From the NCBI GenBank assembly GCA_017503735.1, contig JAFVSN010000053.1:49421-113420 (forward strand): a stretch of DNA of 64,000 bases. Reading direction: 5' to 3'. Each line of letters opens with the position of its first letter. The stretch's first letter is position 1. Below, piece after piece: positions 1 to 9,170 of this stretch. The position numbers and the translations under genes are program-made. This DNA comes from Lachnospiraceae bacterium (GTDB lineage: Bacteria > Bacillota > Clostridia > Lachnospirales > Lachnospiraceae). The notes below the pieces were generated by a model. It worked only from the letters and a program-made list of their open reading frames with translations, did not search any database and was not told where the DNA came from.

Positions 1-19
1 GTTTGGAGAGGGAGAACCG

Positions 20-856
20 ATGAAAGAATTGATGACAGAAGTATCTGTTAAGGCACCGACGGAATATTTGAATATGAAATCGGAGGTAACATACGGAGAG
101 ATTATCACTACCACCTATTATTCCACCACCTGCGGAAGAGATAAGAATGTGATTATCGCACTTCCGGCAGGGTACACGGAAGAAAAGGAATATCCGGTAA
201 CTTATGTGTTGCACGGTGTGGGTGGTTCGGAAAAGGATATGATCGGAAACGGTAGCAGCGGTGTCCGTGTAATTGCGGCCAATCTGGCGGCAAAGGGCGA
301 AGCAGAAGAGATGATTTTAGTGTTTCCGAACATGTTTTCCAGTGCCACAAAACCAAGCTTTACCGCAATTGACCATGAGAATATGGCTGCCTACGATAAT
401 TTTGTAAATGATATGGCAAATGATTTGATGCCATTTATAAAAGATAATTATTCTGTAGCTACGGGTCGCGAGAATACGGCAGTTGTGGGCTTTTCCATGG
501 GAGGCCGTGAGTCTCTTTGTCTCGGATTTTCCAGACCGGATTTATTCGGTTATGTGGGAGCTATCGCTCCGGCACCGGGACTTACACCGGGAAAGGATAT
601 GTTCCTTGACCATATCGGAACCTTCAAGGAAGACGAGCTTGTATTTGAAAAAGAGAGTCCGTTTCTGCTTATGATTTGCAGCGGCGACAAGGATAGTGTA
701 GTAGGCAAGTTCCCGCTTAGTTATCACAATATTCTGACCACCAATGAAGTAAGTCATATCTGGTGGGAGATTCCGGGTTCCAATCACGGCGACCCTGCAA
801 TTTCCAGCGGGTTGTATAATTTCTGTAAGGCTGCTTTTCAAAAGAATGCGGAGTAG
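20..856 (+). CDS. Alpha/beta-hydrolase esterase (esterase D / CE1-like)
   Basis: A 278-residue serine hydrolase of the esterase D / carbohydrate esterase 1 type, probably cytoplasmic because no signal peptide is visible. The nucleophile elbow G-F-S-M-G-G places the catalytic serine at about residue 159. An Asp in the later S-G-D-K-D segment and the His in G-S-N-H-G-D near the C-terminus complete a plausible triad. An H-G-V-G-G segment near residue 66 fits the oxyanion-hole region. Relatives release acyl groups such as acetyl or feruloyl from carbohydrates or small esters; the substrate cannot be read from sequence. ATG 20 follows a GAGAGGGA ribosome site. Upstream context lies outside the window. 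The ABC-exporter promoter begins 41 bases after the stop, so the gene is not obviously co-transcribed with what follows. Confidence 0.85.
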   Translation: MKELMTEVSVKAPTEYLNMKSEVTYGEIITTTYYSTTCGRDKNVIIALPAGYTEEKEYPVTYVLHGVGGSEKDMIGNGSSGVRVIAANLAAKGEAEEMILVFPNMFSSATKPSFTAIDHENMAAYDNFVNDMANDLMPFIKDNYSVATGRENTAVVGFSMGGRESLCLGFSRPDLFGYVGAIAPAPGLTPGKDMFLDHIGTFKEDELVFEKESPFLLMICSGDKDSVVGKFPLSYHNILTTNEVSHIWWEIPGSNHGDPAISSGLYNFCKAAFQKNAE

Positions 857-897
857 AGATTCAGAAAATAACGGAATAAAGAATTTATTTTTAGGGA

Positions 898-926
898 TTG
901 ACAAGATATGACAGTAAGACTATAAT
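898..926 (+). promoter_or_regulatory. Consensus sigma-A promoter for the ABC exporter leader
   Basis: TTGACA (898-903) and TATAAT (921-926) are both perfect consensus with an ideal 17-base spacer. Transcription would start near 933, giving a leader of about 250 bases before the first ABC gene at 1182. A small hairpin (TCGGT-AAG-ACCGA, 951-963) lies in the early leader. Such a strong promoter followed by a terminator (1116-1153) suggests that control happens after initiation. Confidence 0.85.
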
Positions 927-990
927 ACAACTGTTGTTAAGAAAAGGAAATCGGTAAGACCGAAATATGAAAGAAAGTGAGGAATGCGAT

Positions 991-1086
991 ATGAACAACA
1001 AAGGAATGATGCTTGTAACCGTAACAAACGAATATAGTTTATTTGTGCAAAGAACATATGGTATTACCTCATCTTGCCCGCAATAA
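991..1086 (+). CDS. Putative 31-residue leader peptide upstream of the ABC exporter
   Basis: A short reading frame starts at ATG 991, 8 bases after an AAAGTGAGG ribosome site, and ends at TAA 1084-1086. The peptide begins M-N-N-K-G-M-M-L-V and ends S-S-C-P-Q. It lies between the consensus promoter at 898-926 and the intrinsic terminator at 1116-1153, as expected for ribosome-mediated attenuation. In Bacillus subtilis the heterodimeric exporter BmrCD is controlled this way through the leader peptide BmrB. Codons 25-28 (ATTACCTCAT, 1063-1072) can pair with 1113-1127 and so block the 5' arm of the terminator. That translation of this ORF controls the exporter is inference. A competing ATG at 984 in another frame sits only one base from the ribosome site and is less likely. 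Confidence 0.6.
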   Translation: MNNKGMMLVTVTNEYSLFVQRTYGITSSCPQ

Positions 1087-1115
1087 AGAACGAGTATTTT
1101 ATATGCGAATACATG

Positions 1116-1153
1116 AGACCCTGTAATGCTGTAGCACTACGGGGTCTTTTTTT
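1116..1153 (+). terminator. Intrinsic terminator / attenuator in the ABC leader
   Basis: The arms 1116-1129 and 1134-1147 pair over 14 positions with one G-T pair and one mismatch, around the loop TGTA. A run of T residues follows to 1153. It lies 28 bases upstream of the first ABC gene and downstream of the leader ORF, so it would stop read-through unless disrupted. An alternative pairing of 1063-1072 with 1113-1117 and 1123-1127 would prevent it. Confidence 0.8.
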
Positions 1154-1181
1154 GTAGGCAAAATGAGGTTTAGGAGGAGTT

Positions 1182-2948
1182 ATGAAGAAAGTAAGTTTTT
1201 ATTTGAAAAAGTATTGGTTTGCATATCTGATCGCGTTTTCCTGTATGGTAGCGCAGATTACCATTGATATGTTAAATCCGAATGTGACAGTGCGGATTAT
1301 CGATGATGTTATCGGAAAGGGAGAACGTTCTCTTTTGAAATATTCTCTTTTGATGATGCTGGTGTTTGCACTGGGAAGAGTGGTGTTCGGATACGCGAAA
1401 GAGTATTTGTTTGATATCACCAGTTTTAAAATCAGTGTGGATATTCGGAAAAATTTATTCCGGCACATCCAGAAACTTTCCGTGAATTACTTTGATAAAA
1501 GTAATACCGGTGAAATCATGTCCCGTGTAAAGGATGACGTGGATCGTATTCAGGCAGCCTTCGGCTATATCGGTATGCTGATTATTACGGTTATTATCCA
1601 TATGTCTATGGTAATATTCTGTATGGTACGCATCAGTTTTAAATTGTCCATTATTCCGCTGATTGCGATTCCGATTTGTGCGGTGTTAGCGATTGTTCTG
1701 GAACGGAAGTTGGATAAGGTATACGAAGACATCAGCGAAGAAAATGCGGAAATGAATACGGTAGCGGAAGAAAATCTTGCGGGTGTCCGTACGGTAAAGG
1801 CCTTTGCCAGAGAGAAGTTTGAGATAAAGAAGTTCATGCGGCATAATAAAAAGTATTATGACTTAAATATGCGACAGTCCAAACTATGGATTCGGTATTA
1901 TCCGTTCTTTCAAATGATTTCCAAGGTATTACCGATTAGCGCTATTATCATCGGCGGTGTTATGGTAATGAACGGAGAAATTACATTGGGTAAGCTGGGT
2001 GCGTTTATTGAGTATTGTAATAACGTGGTATGGCCTCTTGAGATGTTAGGGTGGCTTTCCAACGAATTGGCGGCGGCCTTTGCTTCCAGAAAGAAGATTG
2101 ATAAGATTTACAATGAGACTTCCATGATAAATAATCCGGACAATCCGGTGGTTTTAGAGAAGGTGAACGGTTCGATTTCTTTTCACAAGGTTGACTTTGC
2201 CATTGAAGGAAAGCGGATTTTAAAGGATGTTTCGTTCCATGTGCCGGCAGGAAATACTTTGGGTATTATCGGTGCCACCGGCTCCGGAAAAAGCTCCATA
2301 ATCAACCTTTTGCTCCGGTTGTATGATGCGGACGGCGGTGCGGTTTGTTTGGACGGTGTGGATGTAAAGGAGCTTTCTTTGGGGCAGTTACGAGAGAGTA
2401 TTTCTCTCGTAATGCAGGATGTTTTCCTATTTTCCGACACGGTCAGCGAAAACGTAAAGCTGGGCAAAAAAAGCAGTCTTACCGGAACAGAAGTGTCGGA
2501 AGCTTTGGAAAAGGCGCAGGCGGCCGGATTTGTAAATCGGTTGGAGGAAGGAGCGGATACGGTCATCGGAGAACGGGGCGTCGGTCTTTCCGGTGGTCAG
2601 AAGCAAAGAATCAGTATGGCAAGAGCCTTTGCAAAGGACACGCCGATTTTGGTGTTGGATGATTCCACCTCGGCCCTTGATATGGAAACCGAGCGTATGA
2701 TTCAAAAGACCTTAAAGGAGATTACGGGGATTACAAAGTTAATTATTGCACACCGTATTTCTTCCGTGCGTCATGCGGATGAAATTATTGTACTGGAAGA
2801 AGGCCGGATTTGTGAGCGGGGAACCCATGAAGAACTGCTTGCAAAGAGAGGGTATTATTACAAAACCTATCAGGCACAGTACGGAGAATATATGGGTGAT
2901 TTGCCGGTAGATTCCGTGGTGGCGGAAGTGGCAACGGCAACAGAATAG
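1182..2948 (+). CDS. Heterodimeric ABC exporter half-transporter, degenerate catalytic site (BmrC-like)
   Basis: A 588-residue type IV ABC half-transporter: six predicted membrane helices in residues 1-310, then a nucleotide-binding domain. Walker [10 protein letters not shown] starts at about residue 364, signature L-S-G-G-Q at 469, and Walker B ends L-V-L-D-D, so Asp 494 replaces the usual catalytic Glu. This substitution is typical of one partner in heterodimeric exporters such as BmrCD and TM287/288. The partner follows 12 bases downstream. ATG 1182 follows AGGAGGAG. A promoter, leader ORF and terminator precede the gene, suggesting drug- or translation-responsive attenuation. Multidrug efflux is the likely role, but the substrate is unknown. 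Confidence 0.9.
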   Translation: MKKVSFYLKKYWFAYLIAFSCMVAQITIDMLNPNVTVRIIDDVIGKGERSLLKYSLLMMLVFALGRVVFGYAKEYLFDITSFKISVDIRKNLFRHIQKLSVNYFDKSNTGEIMSRVKDDVDRIQAAFGYIGMLIITVIIHMSMVIFCMVRISFKLSIIPLIAIPICAVLAIVLERKLDKVYEDISEENAEMNTVAEENLAGVRTVKAFAREKFEIKKFMRHNKKYYDLNMRQSKLWIRYYPFFQMISKVLPISAIIIGGVMVMNGEITLGKLGAFIEYCNNVVWPLEMLGWLSNELAAAFASRKKIDKIYNETSMINNPDNPVVLEKVNGSISFHKVDFAIEGKRILKDVSFHVPAGNTLGIIGATGSGKSSIINLLLRLYDADGGAVCLDGVDVKELSLGQLRESISLVMQDVFLFSDTVSENVKLGKKSSLTGTEVSEALEKAQAAGFVNRLEEGADTVIGERGVGLSGGQKQRISMARAFAKDTPILVLDDSTSALDMETERMIQKTLKEITGITKLIIAHRISSVRHADEIIVLEEGRICERGTHEELLAKRGYYYKTYQAQYGEYMGDLPVDSVVAEVATATE

Positions 2949-2960
2949 AGGTGAGTTTTT

Positions 2961-4733
2961 ATGGCTAGAAATGCGACAAAACAAGACGAACAGATTGTGG
3001 CAAAGACCAAACGGGAAACCTTGTTTCGGTTGTTCCGCTATCTGTTCGGATATAAAAAGACCATTGTGGTTGTATTGCTTTTGATGGCGGCTTCCACAAC
3101 GATTGTGTTATTGAACCCGATTATTTTGGAACGGGCGATTGACGTACATATCGCAAACAAAGATGAGACAGGTCTTGTAAAGTTAGGACTGATCGGCATC
3201 GGGTTGAATGTATTGCTGATTTTGTTGATTAAACTTCGCATGTATTTGATGGCGAAGGTATCCAATGATGTTTTGGTAAATATCAGACGGGAATTGTATG
3301 AGCATATCCAGACTTTGGGATTTCAGTTTTTTGATAGCAGACCGACGGGAAAAATTCTGGCCCGTTTGATGGGAGATGTAAATTCCTTAAAGGATGTACT
3401 GGCAAATTGTGTTACTACGTTTATTCCGGAAGCGGTAACGCTTATTGCGGTAATTGTGATTATGATTGTAAAAAACGGAAAGCTTGGTCTGGCATCCATG
3501 AGCGCCATGCCGTTAATGGCAATCGGTGTATGGTTTGTGCAAAGCAAATCCCATAAACGCTGGCAGGTATTCCGGAAGAAGAATTCCAACTTAAACGCAT
3601 TCTTACACGAGGATGTGGCAGGAATCCGTGTCATTCAGAGTTTCCATGCGGAAGAAGAAACGGAGGAAACCTTTGATGATTTATTAAAGCAACATTACGA
3701 TTCTTTCGATATGGCGGTTCGTTTTGCGGATGCCTTCGGTCCGGTGGTGGACATCTGTTGGGGAATTGCGGGTATGATGATGTACTGGGTCGGTGTAGTG
3801 TTAATCGGAAAGGGAGAAGTACAGGTGGGGGCTTTGGTTTCTTTCGGAAGTTACATTGCAATGTTCTGGCAACCGTTAATGAATCTCAGTAACTTCTATA
3901 ACCAGCTTGTAACCAATATTACAGGTGCGGAGCGTATCTTTGAAATCTTAGATACGGAAGCGGAGATTACGGATGCAACGAATGCGGTAGAGTTGCCGAC
4001 GATAAAGGGGGAAGTGACGTTTTCCCATGTGTCTTTCCATTATGATGACGACCCGGATGTATTATCCGATGTAAGCTTCACGGTAAAACCGGGAGAAACA
4101 ATTGCCCTTGTGGGCCCGACCGGAGCCGGAAAGTCAACGATTGTCAATTTGTTGTCCCGTTTCTACGATGTACAAAAAGGAGAAGTCAAGATAGACGGAT
4201 ATAACATTAAGGATGTATCCATTTCCAGTCTTCGCGAGCAGATGGGAGTAATGACTCAGGAAAATTTCCTGTTCTCCGGTACGGTAAGGGACAACATCCG
4301 TTACGGAAAATTGGATGCCACCGATGAGGAAATCGAAGCTGCAGCAAAAGCGGTAAATGCCCATGAATTTATTATGAAGATGGAAGACGGATATGACACA
4401 AAAATTAAGGAGCGTGGAGCGGGCCTTTCCATCGGACAAAGACAGTTGCTTGCCTTTGCCAGAACCATGGTTTCGGCGCCGCGGATTCTGATACTGGATG
4501 AAGCAACCTCCAGTATCGATACCCATACGGAATTGTTGGTACAGCAGGGAATCGAAACCTTGCTTGCGGGGCGTACTTCCTTTGTTGTGGCACACCGTTT
4601 GTCCACGATTCAAAAGGCAGACCGTATTTTTGTTGTGGATAAAGGCGGCATTATGGAATCCGGAAGTCCGGCAGAACTTATGGCGAAAAAAGGCGAATAT
4701 TATAAGCTTTACATGGCTCAGTTTGAAAATTAA
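2961..4733 (+). CDS. Heterodimeric ABC exporter half-transporter, canonical catalytic Glu (BmrD-like)
   Basis: A 590-residue partner of the preceding half-transporter. An N-terminal membrane domain with six predicted helices is followed by a nucleotide-binding domain. Walker A G-P-T-G-A-G-K-S-T starts at about residue 385. The signature is L-S-I-G-Q (489) rather than L-S-G-G-Q. Walker B L-I-L-D-E carries catalytic Glu 514. In the assembled dimer this altered signature would face the Walker motifs of the Asp-494 partner, so both defects fall in one ATP site and the other site is canonical. GAGGTGAG precedes ATG 2961, and the 12-base gap indicates co-transcription. A strong terminator follows at 4750-4797. 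Confidence 0.92.
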   Translation: MARNATKQDEQIVAKTKRETLFRLFRYLFGYKKTIVVVLLLMAASTTIVLLNPIILERAIDVHIANKDETGLVKLGLIGIGLNVLLILLIKLRMYLMAKVSNDVLVNIRRELYEHIQTLGFQFFDSRPTGKILARLMGDVNSLKDVLANCVTTFIPEAVTLIAVIVIMIVKNGKLGLASMSAMPLMAIGVWFVQSKSHKRWQVFRKKNSNLNAFLHEDVAGIRVIQSFHAEEETEETFDDLLKQHYDSFDMAVRFADAFGPVVDICWGIAGMMMYWVGVVLIGKGEVQVGALVSFGSYIAMFWQPLMNLSNFYNQLVTNITGAERIFEILDTEAEITDATNAVELPTIKGEVTFSHVSFHYDDDPDVLSDVSFTVKPGETIALVGPTGAGKSTIVNLLSRFYDVQKGEVKIDGYNIKDVSISSLREQMGVMTQENFLFSGTVRDNIRYGKLDATDEEIEAAAKAVNAHEFIMKMEDGYDTKIKERGAGLSIGQRQLLAFARTMVSAPRILILDEATSSIDTHTELLVQQGIETLLAGRTSFVVAHRLSTIQKADRIFVVDKGGIMESGSPAELMAKKGEYYKLYMAQFEN

Positions 4734-4749
4734 AATATGGAGTCTGATT

Positions 4750-4797
4750 TCAACCCTTTCGGGAAAAGTTTTTACCCGAAAGGGTTGAGTTTTTTTT
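4750..4797 (+). terminator. Rho-independent terminator after the ABC exporter operon
   Basis: The 14-base arms 4750-4763 and 4775-4788 are perfectly complementary, and the A/T loop can extend the pairing. A run of eight T residues (4790-4797) follows. It ends the exporter operon. Its 3' arm also supplies the -35 element of the uppP promoter. Confidence 0.93.
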
Positions 4798-4813
4798 GTT
4801 AATCTTATATAAT
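4785..4813 (+). promoter_or_regulatory. uppP promoter overlapping the upstream terminator
   Basis: TTGAGT (4785-4790) and TATAAT (4808-4813) are 17 bases apart. Transcription would start near 4820, downstream of the first in-frame start at 4796, which fixes the uppP start at ATG 4847. Confidence 0.6.
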
Positions 4814-4846
4814 TATAAGATAGGAAATGAAAAGAGGGAATCGAAA

Positions 4847-5707
4847 ATGGAGTTATTAAAAGCGATTATTTTAGGGTTGATTCAAGGAATTGCGGAGTTC
4901 TTACCAATCAGCAGTTCCGGACATCTGGCTATTTTTAAACATGTCCTTGGATTTAATACGGATACGGGACTTTTGTTTGATGTTTTGTTACACATAGGAA
5001 CGTTAGTGGCGGTTTTTGTAGCCTTTTATAAAGATATTTTTGAATTGATAAAAGAGGGCTTTTCTATTATCGGGCAGTTCTTTAAAAGTTTATTCGGTTG
5101 TTTCTTTAAAAAAGCAAAGTGGCAACCGGTGGTGACGACTCCTTATCGTCGTTTTGTGATGTTGGTGATTGTTTCCACCATACCGACCGGAATTATGGGG
5201 ATTTTGTTAAGTGACGCAATCGATGCGGCTTCGGCAACGCTCATTGTACCGGGAATTCTACTTTTGGTAAACGGAATACAGCTTCTTGTTTCCGACCGTT
5301 TACCGGACGGTATACTGACGGAAGCGGACGCTTCTTATACAAAAGCAGCAGTAGTAGGTGTGGCACAGGGCGTAGCGACTTTTCCGGGAATTTCCCGTTC
5401 CGGAACGACGATTACCGCATGTCTTGCCTGCGGTTTTTCAAGAGAATTTGCGGTAAAGTATTCTTTTATTATGTCTATTCCGGCAATTTTGGGTGCTCTG
5501 TTACTGGAACTTTTGGATTTTGCACCGGAACTGTTATCGGCTTCCGACTGGATGAATTATCTGGTAGGTACGGTGATTGCCGGTGTGGTAGGATATGTTT
5601 GCATTAAAACGATGTTGGTAATTGTAAGAGGAAAGAAATTTAAATATTTTGCTTATTACTGCTTTGCTATGGGAGCATTTGCGGTGATATTCAACTTTTT
5701 GGCATAA
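4847..5707 (+). CDS. uppP: Undecaprenyl-diphosphate phosphatase UppP/BacA
   Basis: A 286-residue integral membrane phosphatase that converts undecaprenyl diphosphate to the monophosphate and so recycles the lipid carrier for peptidoglycan; it also gives bacitracin tolerance. The family motifs are visible: G-I-A-E-F-L-P-I-S-S-S-G-H-L near the N-terminus and F-P-G-I-S-R-S-G-T-T in the second half. Several hydrophobic helices span the protein. The frame is open from TTG 4796, but that codon lies upstream of the predicted transcription start; ATG 4847 follows GAGGGA and gives the usual N-terminus M-E-L-L-K-A-I-I-L-G. ftsK follows after 18 bases. Confidence 0.96.
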   Translation: MELLKAIILGLIQGIAEFLPISSSGHLAIFKHVLGFNTDTGLLFDVLLHIGTLVAVFVAFYKDIFELIKEGFSIIGQFFKSLFGCFFKKAKWQPVVTTPYRRFVMLVIVSTIPTGIMGILLSDAIDAASATLIVPGILLLVNGIQLLVSDRLPDGILTEADASYTKAAVVGVAQGVATFPGISRSGTTITACLACGFSREFAVKYSFIMSIPAILGALLLELLDFAPELLSASDWMNYLVGTVIAGVVGYVCIKTMLVIVRGKKFKYFAYYCFAMGAFAVIFNFLA

Positions 5708-5725
5708 GCTTAAGGGAGGATAAGG

Positions 5726-8617
5726 ATGGCATCCGGAAGCAAAGGAACAGGTACAAGACGAACAACCGGTACAAATACGTCCCGTAACCGTTCGGGAAAC
5801 GGTACAAGGAAAACTACGGGAACGAGGACTTCAAGTACAAGAACTTCAAGGACTACCGGGAACTCCGCAAGGAGAAGTTCGACAACACAAAAGAAAAATC
5901 AAAAGAGAACCGCATCCAACGAGATTCAAAATGAAGTGATTTTGATGATTACGCTGGTGGTTGCGGTACTGTTATTGTTGAGCCATTTCAATCTCGGCGG
6001 AGTGGTGGGAAGCACCATTAACGGGATTATGTTTGGGTTGTTCGGACTGGTGGCTTATGTATTTCCGTTTCTTTTGTTTTTGGGAACGGCCTTTTATTTG
6101 GCAAACCGTGGAAGTAGGACGTTGACGGCAAAGATGCTGTATGTCTTGGGAATGCTGTTTATGCTGACGGCGGTAATTCAGCTTCTTACCACGTATCTTC
6201 CGGAGCAACTGAGTGTAGTCGGAGAGGGAAAGAAGATTTCACTGGGACAGTATTATACCCTTGCCAGAGATTATAAAAAAGGTGGCGGTATTTTCGGCGG
6301 TTTAATTTGTTATTTCTTTGAACCGTTGTTCGGAAAAGCCGGTTCCTATGTTGTTACCATTGCGTTGTTTTTAGTGTTCTTTATGTTGTTTTCCAGAAAG
6401 GCGATTTTTGCATGGATTGCAAAACGCAGTAACGAGCGTTATGCGCTTCACAAGGTGCATGCCATGGAACGCAGAGAACTTTACGAGGAGCGACAGGCTG
6501 AGCGAGCACGTCTGGTAGAAGAAAAGAGAAGAGAAGTAGGAGAGCGTAGAGCAAAAACCTTCCTGTTGTCGGAAGAAGAGAAGGCAAAGATGGAACAAAA
6601 CGGTGGTTCTACAACTGTAGCAAGAACAGAAACGCCGATTGTTACACCGCCTCCTGCGGAACCGGTTCGTCCAAAGAAGGAGAAACGGAATTTCTTCGGT
6701 GGAAAAACACCGACCGGAGAATATATGATGAATATGAATAATCAATATACCTTGCCGAAGGAAACAATTTCCGAAGTAAATGCATTGTACGGAGAAGAAA
6801 AAAAAGCGCAGAATGCAGGGTTACATATGTTGGAAATTTCTCCGGAAACAGGGGAGTATAAGGAAACTACCTATACACCTCGTAAGGGTACAACCGTAGC
6901 GGACATGTTAAATTCCATGGAGGATGACGGAATCCGTCAGACTTCCGGGGGACAGACCTTCCGTAGAACTCCGATGACAGAAGCAAGAAACGTCGATGCA
7001 GAGGAACAGATAAAAACAGATTCTACAGATGTAGAGCAAACGACAGCAGACGCTCCTGTACGAAAAACCAGAGTAAAAACTGCCGGAGACAGTGCGCCGG
7101 CGGAGCCTCTTGTAATTGAAGAAAGCGAACCGGTGAAAAAGTATGAATTCCCACCGGTGGATTTACTTACGAAGCCGAAGGGAACCAAGGGAGTATCCGA
7201 GCGGGATTTACAAGAAACTGCCATGAAATTACAGAGTACTTTAGACAGCTTTGGTGTAAGAGTGACCGTAACCAATGTAAGTTGCGGACCAGCGGTTACC
7301 AGATACGAGCTTCAGCCGGAGCAGGGCGTGAAAGTCAGCAAGATAACCAGTCTTGCTGACGATATTAAGCTTAACCTGGCGGCTGCGGATGTGCGTATCG
7401 AAGCACCGATTCCGGGAAAAGCGGCGGTGGGGATCGAAGTGCCGAATAAGGAGAACTCCACCGTATTACTTCGTGAATTGTTAGAGTCTTCCGAATTTAC
7501 CGGTCACGGCTCCAATGTAGCCTTTGCGGTAGGTAAGGATATCGGAGGGCAGACCGTGGTGACGGATATTGCGAAGATGCCGCATCTTCTCATTGCGGGA
7601 GCTACCGGTTCCGGTAAGTCCGTATGTATCAATACGCTGATTATGAGTATTTTGTATAAAGCAGACCCTTCTGAGGTGAAACTTATCATGGTTGACCCGA
7701 AGGTGGTAGAACTTTCTGTTTACAACGGAATCCCGCATTTGATGATTCCGGTGGTGACCGATCCGAAGAAAGCAAGCGCGGCACTGAACTGGGCTGTCAT
7801 CGAAATGACCGAGCGTTATCAGAAGTTTGCGGAGTTGGGTGTCCGTGATTTGAAGGGCTACAATGAGAGAGTGGCGGATGCGAAAAAACAAGGTCTCGAA
7901 GAAGAAAAGTACAAGCATCTTCCGCAGATTGTCATTATCGTGGACGAGCTTGCGGACCTTATGATGGTGGCACCGGGAGAGGTAGAAGATTCCATATGTC
8001 GTTTGGCTCAGCTTGCCCGTGCGGCCGGACTGCACCTGGTAATCGCAACCCAGCGTCCGTCGGTTAACGTTATTACCGGTCTCATTAAGGCAAATATTCC
8101 GTCCCGTATTGCCTTTGCGGTTTCTTCCGCGATTGACTCCAGAACGATTTTAGACGGTTCGGGTGCGGAAAAGCTTCTCGGTAAGGGCGATATGTTATTC
8201 TTCCCGTCCGGTTATTCCAAACCGGTACGTGTACAGGGTGCCTTTGTGTCTGACAGAGAGGTAAGCGCAGTGGTAGACTTCTTAAAGGCAAATAACGAAG
8301 GTAGTGCCTACAACATGGAAGTGTCCGAAAAGATTACCAGTATGCCGACCGGTGGCGGAGACGCAGGAGGCGGTAATTCCGGAAATGCAAACGGATATGA
8401 TGAATATTTTGCGGATGCGGGGAAACTGATTATCGAAAAGGATAAGGCTTCTATCGGTATGTTGCAGCGTGCCTATAAAATCGGTTTTAACCGTGCAGCC
8501 CGGATTATGGACCAATTGGCAGAAGCCGGTGTGGTAGGTCCGGAGGAAGGTACGAAACCTCGTAAGGTATTGATGTCTGCGGAGGAGTTCGAGCAGTATA
8601 TCGGGGAGTATGTGTAG
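5726..8617 (+). CDS. ftsK: DNA translocase FtsK/SpoIIIE
   Basis: A 963-residue septal DNA pump that moves chromosome ends, or the forespore chromosome, through the closing septum. Residues 1-65 are a very basic Ser/Thr/Arg/Gly-rich tail. About four membrane helices follow to residue 230, then a charged, poorly conserved linker to about residue 470, then the motor. Walker A G-A-T-G-S-G-K-S starts at about residue 625 and the Walker B segment I-I-V-D-E-L-A-D follows. The C-terminal 70 residues (A-S-I-G-M-L-Q-R onwards) form the winged-helix gamma domain that reads orientation sequences. Length and order fit the family. GGGAGGA precedes ATG 5726. FtsK and SpoIIIE cannot be told apart from this sequence alone. 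Confidence 0.96.
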   Translation: MASGSKGTGTRRTTGTNTSRNRSGNGTRKTTGTRTSSTRTSRTTGNSARRSSTTQKKNQKRTASNEIQNEVILMITLVVAVLLLLSHFNLGGVVGSTINGIMFGLFGLVAYVFPFLLFLGTAFYLANRGSRTLTAKMLYVLGMLFMLTAVIQLLTTYLPEQLSVVGEGKKISLGQYYTLARDYKKGGGIFGGLICYFFEPLFGKAGSYVVTIALFLVFFMLFSRKAIFAWIAKRSNERYALHKVHAMERRELYEERQAERARLVEEKRREVGERRAKTFLLSEEEKAKMEQNGGSTTVARTETPIVTPPPAEPVRPKKEKRNFFGGKTPTGEYMMNMNNQYTLPKETISEVNALYGEEKKAQNAGLHMLEISPETGEYKETTYTPRKGTTVADMLNSMEDDGIRQTSGGQTFRRTPMTEARNVDAEEQIKTDSTDVEQTTADAPVRKTRVKTAGDSAPAEPLVIEESEPVKKYEFPPVDLLTKPKGTKGVSERDLQETAMKLQSTLDSFGVRVTVTNVSCGPAVTRYELQPEQGVKVSKITSLADDIKLNLAAADVRIEAPIPGKAAVGIEVPNKENSTVLLRELLESSEFTGHGSNVAFAVGKDIGGQTVVTDIAKMPHLLIAGATGSGKSVCINTLIMSILYKADPSEVKLIMVDPKVVELSVYNGIPHLMIPVVTDPKKASAALNWAVIEMTERYQKFAELGVRDLKGYNERVADAKKQGLEEEKYKHLPQIVIIVDELADLMMVAPGEVEDSICRLAQLARAAGLHLVIATQRPSVNVITGLIKANIPSRIAFAVSSAIDSRTILDGSGAEKLLGKGDMLFFPSGYSKPVRVQGAFVSDREVSAVVDFLKANNEGSAYNMEVSEKITSMPTGGGDAGGGNSGNANGYDEYFADAGKLIIEKDKASIGMLQRAYKIGFNRAARIMDQLAEAGVVGPEEGTKPRKVLMSAEEFEQYIGEYV

Positions 8618-8636
8618 CGTTTGAGAGGATAGAATC

Positions 8637-9122
8637 ATGACGGAACAAATGTATGATGAGAAAGAGGTTCTTGTATCCGAAAACAATGGTGTATACACAA
8701 TCGATATATGGGTAGCCGAGATTCGGGAGAAAATTATTTTCGAAATTATTATGATGATGTTGCTATGGCCTGTTGCGATAATAGCGGCAGTGATAGTTCT
8801 TGTAAATATGCCGGAAGAGTATTTGGCAATTACGGGTTCTGTGTTGGTGTTGTCCTTTTGTTTGATTATTCCGATTGCTCTCAGGGTACGTAAGCTGGCA
8901 AAAAAGTATCATCAGGATTCCGATTATAAAAATATAGTTGTGCCGATTGAGGTTAGGAAGAACACGGTATATATGGATGGCAAAAAAGTAAAAATCAAAT
9001 ACAATTTTGATGAGGATGGATTTGACATATATACAAGCAAATTGAAAGGATATGCTGTGGACGGCGGAGTTACAGAGGAGTTTAGAACATTCTTGGAGAA
9101 TAAAAGGATTCCATACAACTAA
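8637..9122 (+). CDS. Small membrane protein of unknown function
   Basis: A 161-residue protein not recognised. Two hydrophobic segments lie at about residues 33-58 and 64-84, separated by a short polar turn, so the protein is probably a two-helix hairpin in the membrane. An N-terminal region of about 30 residues and a C-terminal region of about 70 residues rich in beta-type sequence and lysine are soluble. GAGAGGAT precedes ATG 8637, 20 bases after ftsK, so it may be co-transcribed with ftsK. This arrangement resembles bacterial PH-like or YcxB-like membrane proteins, but no motif confirms that. Confidence 0.6.
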   Translation: MTEQMYDEKEVLVSENNGVYTIDIWVAEIREKIIFEIIMMMLLWPVAIIAAVIVLVNMPEEYLAITGSVLVLSFCLIIPIALRVRKLAKKYHQDSDYKNIVVPIEVRKNTVYMDGKKVKIKYNFDEDGFDIYTSKLKGYAVDGGVTEEFRTFLENKRIPYN

Positions 9123-9170
9123 ACAAAGCAGGAAGCTTTGAAAACGTAAACAAGATAAGGAGGATAGCAG

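Noticed and set aside
5726-5920. Repetitive Ser/Thr/Arg codons at the ftsK 5' end as a tandem repeat
   Set aside because: The low complexity is at protein level; the basic N-terminal tail is common in FtsK/SpoIIIE and the DNA units are irregular.
7481-8035. 184-codon minus-strand frame inside ftsK
   Set aside because: It lies opposite the conserved FtsK motor domain, has Arg/His-rich composition typical of shadow frames and no ribosome site.
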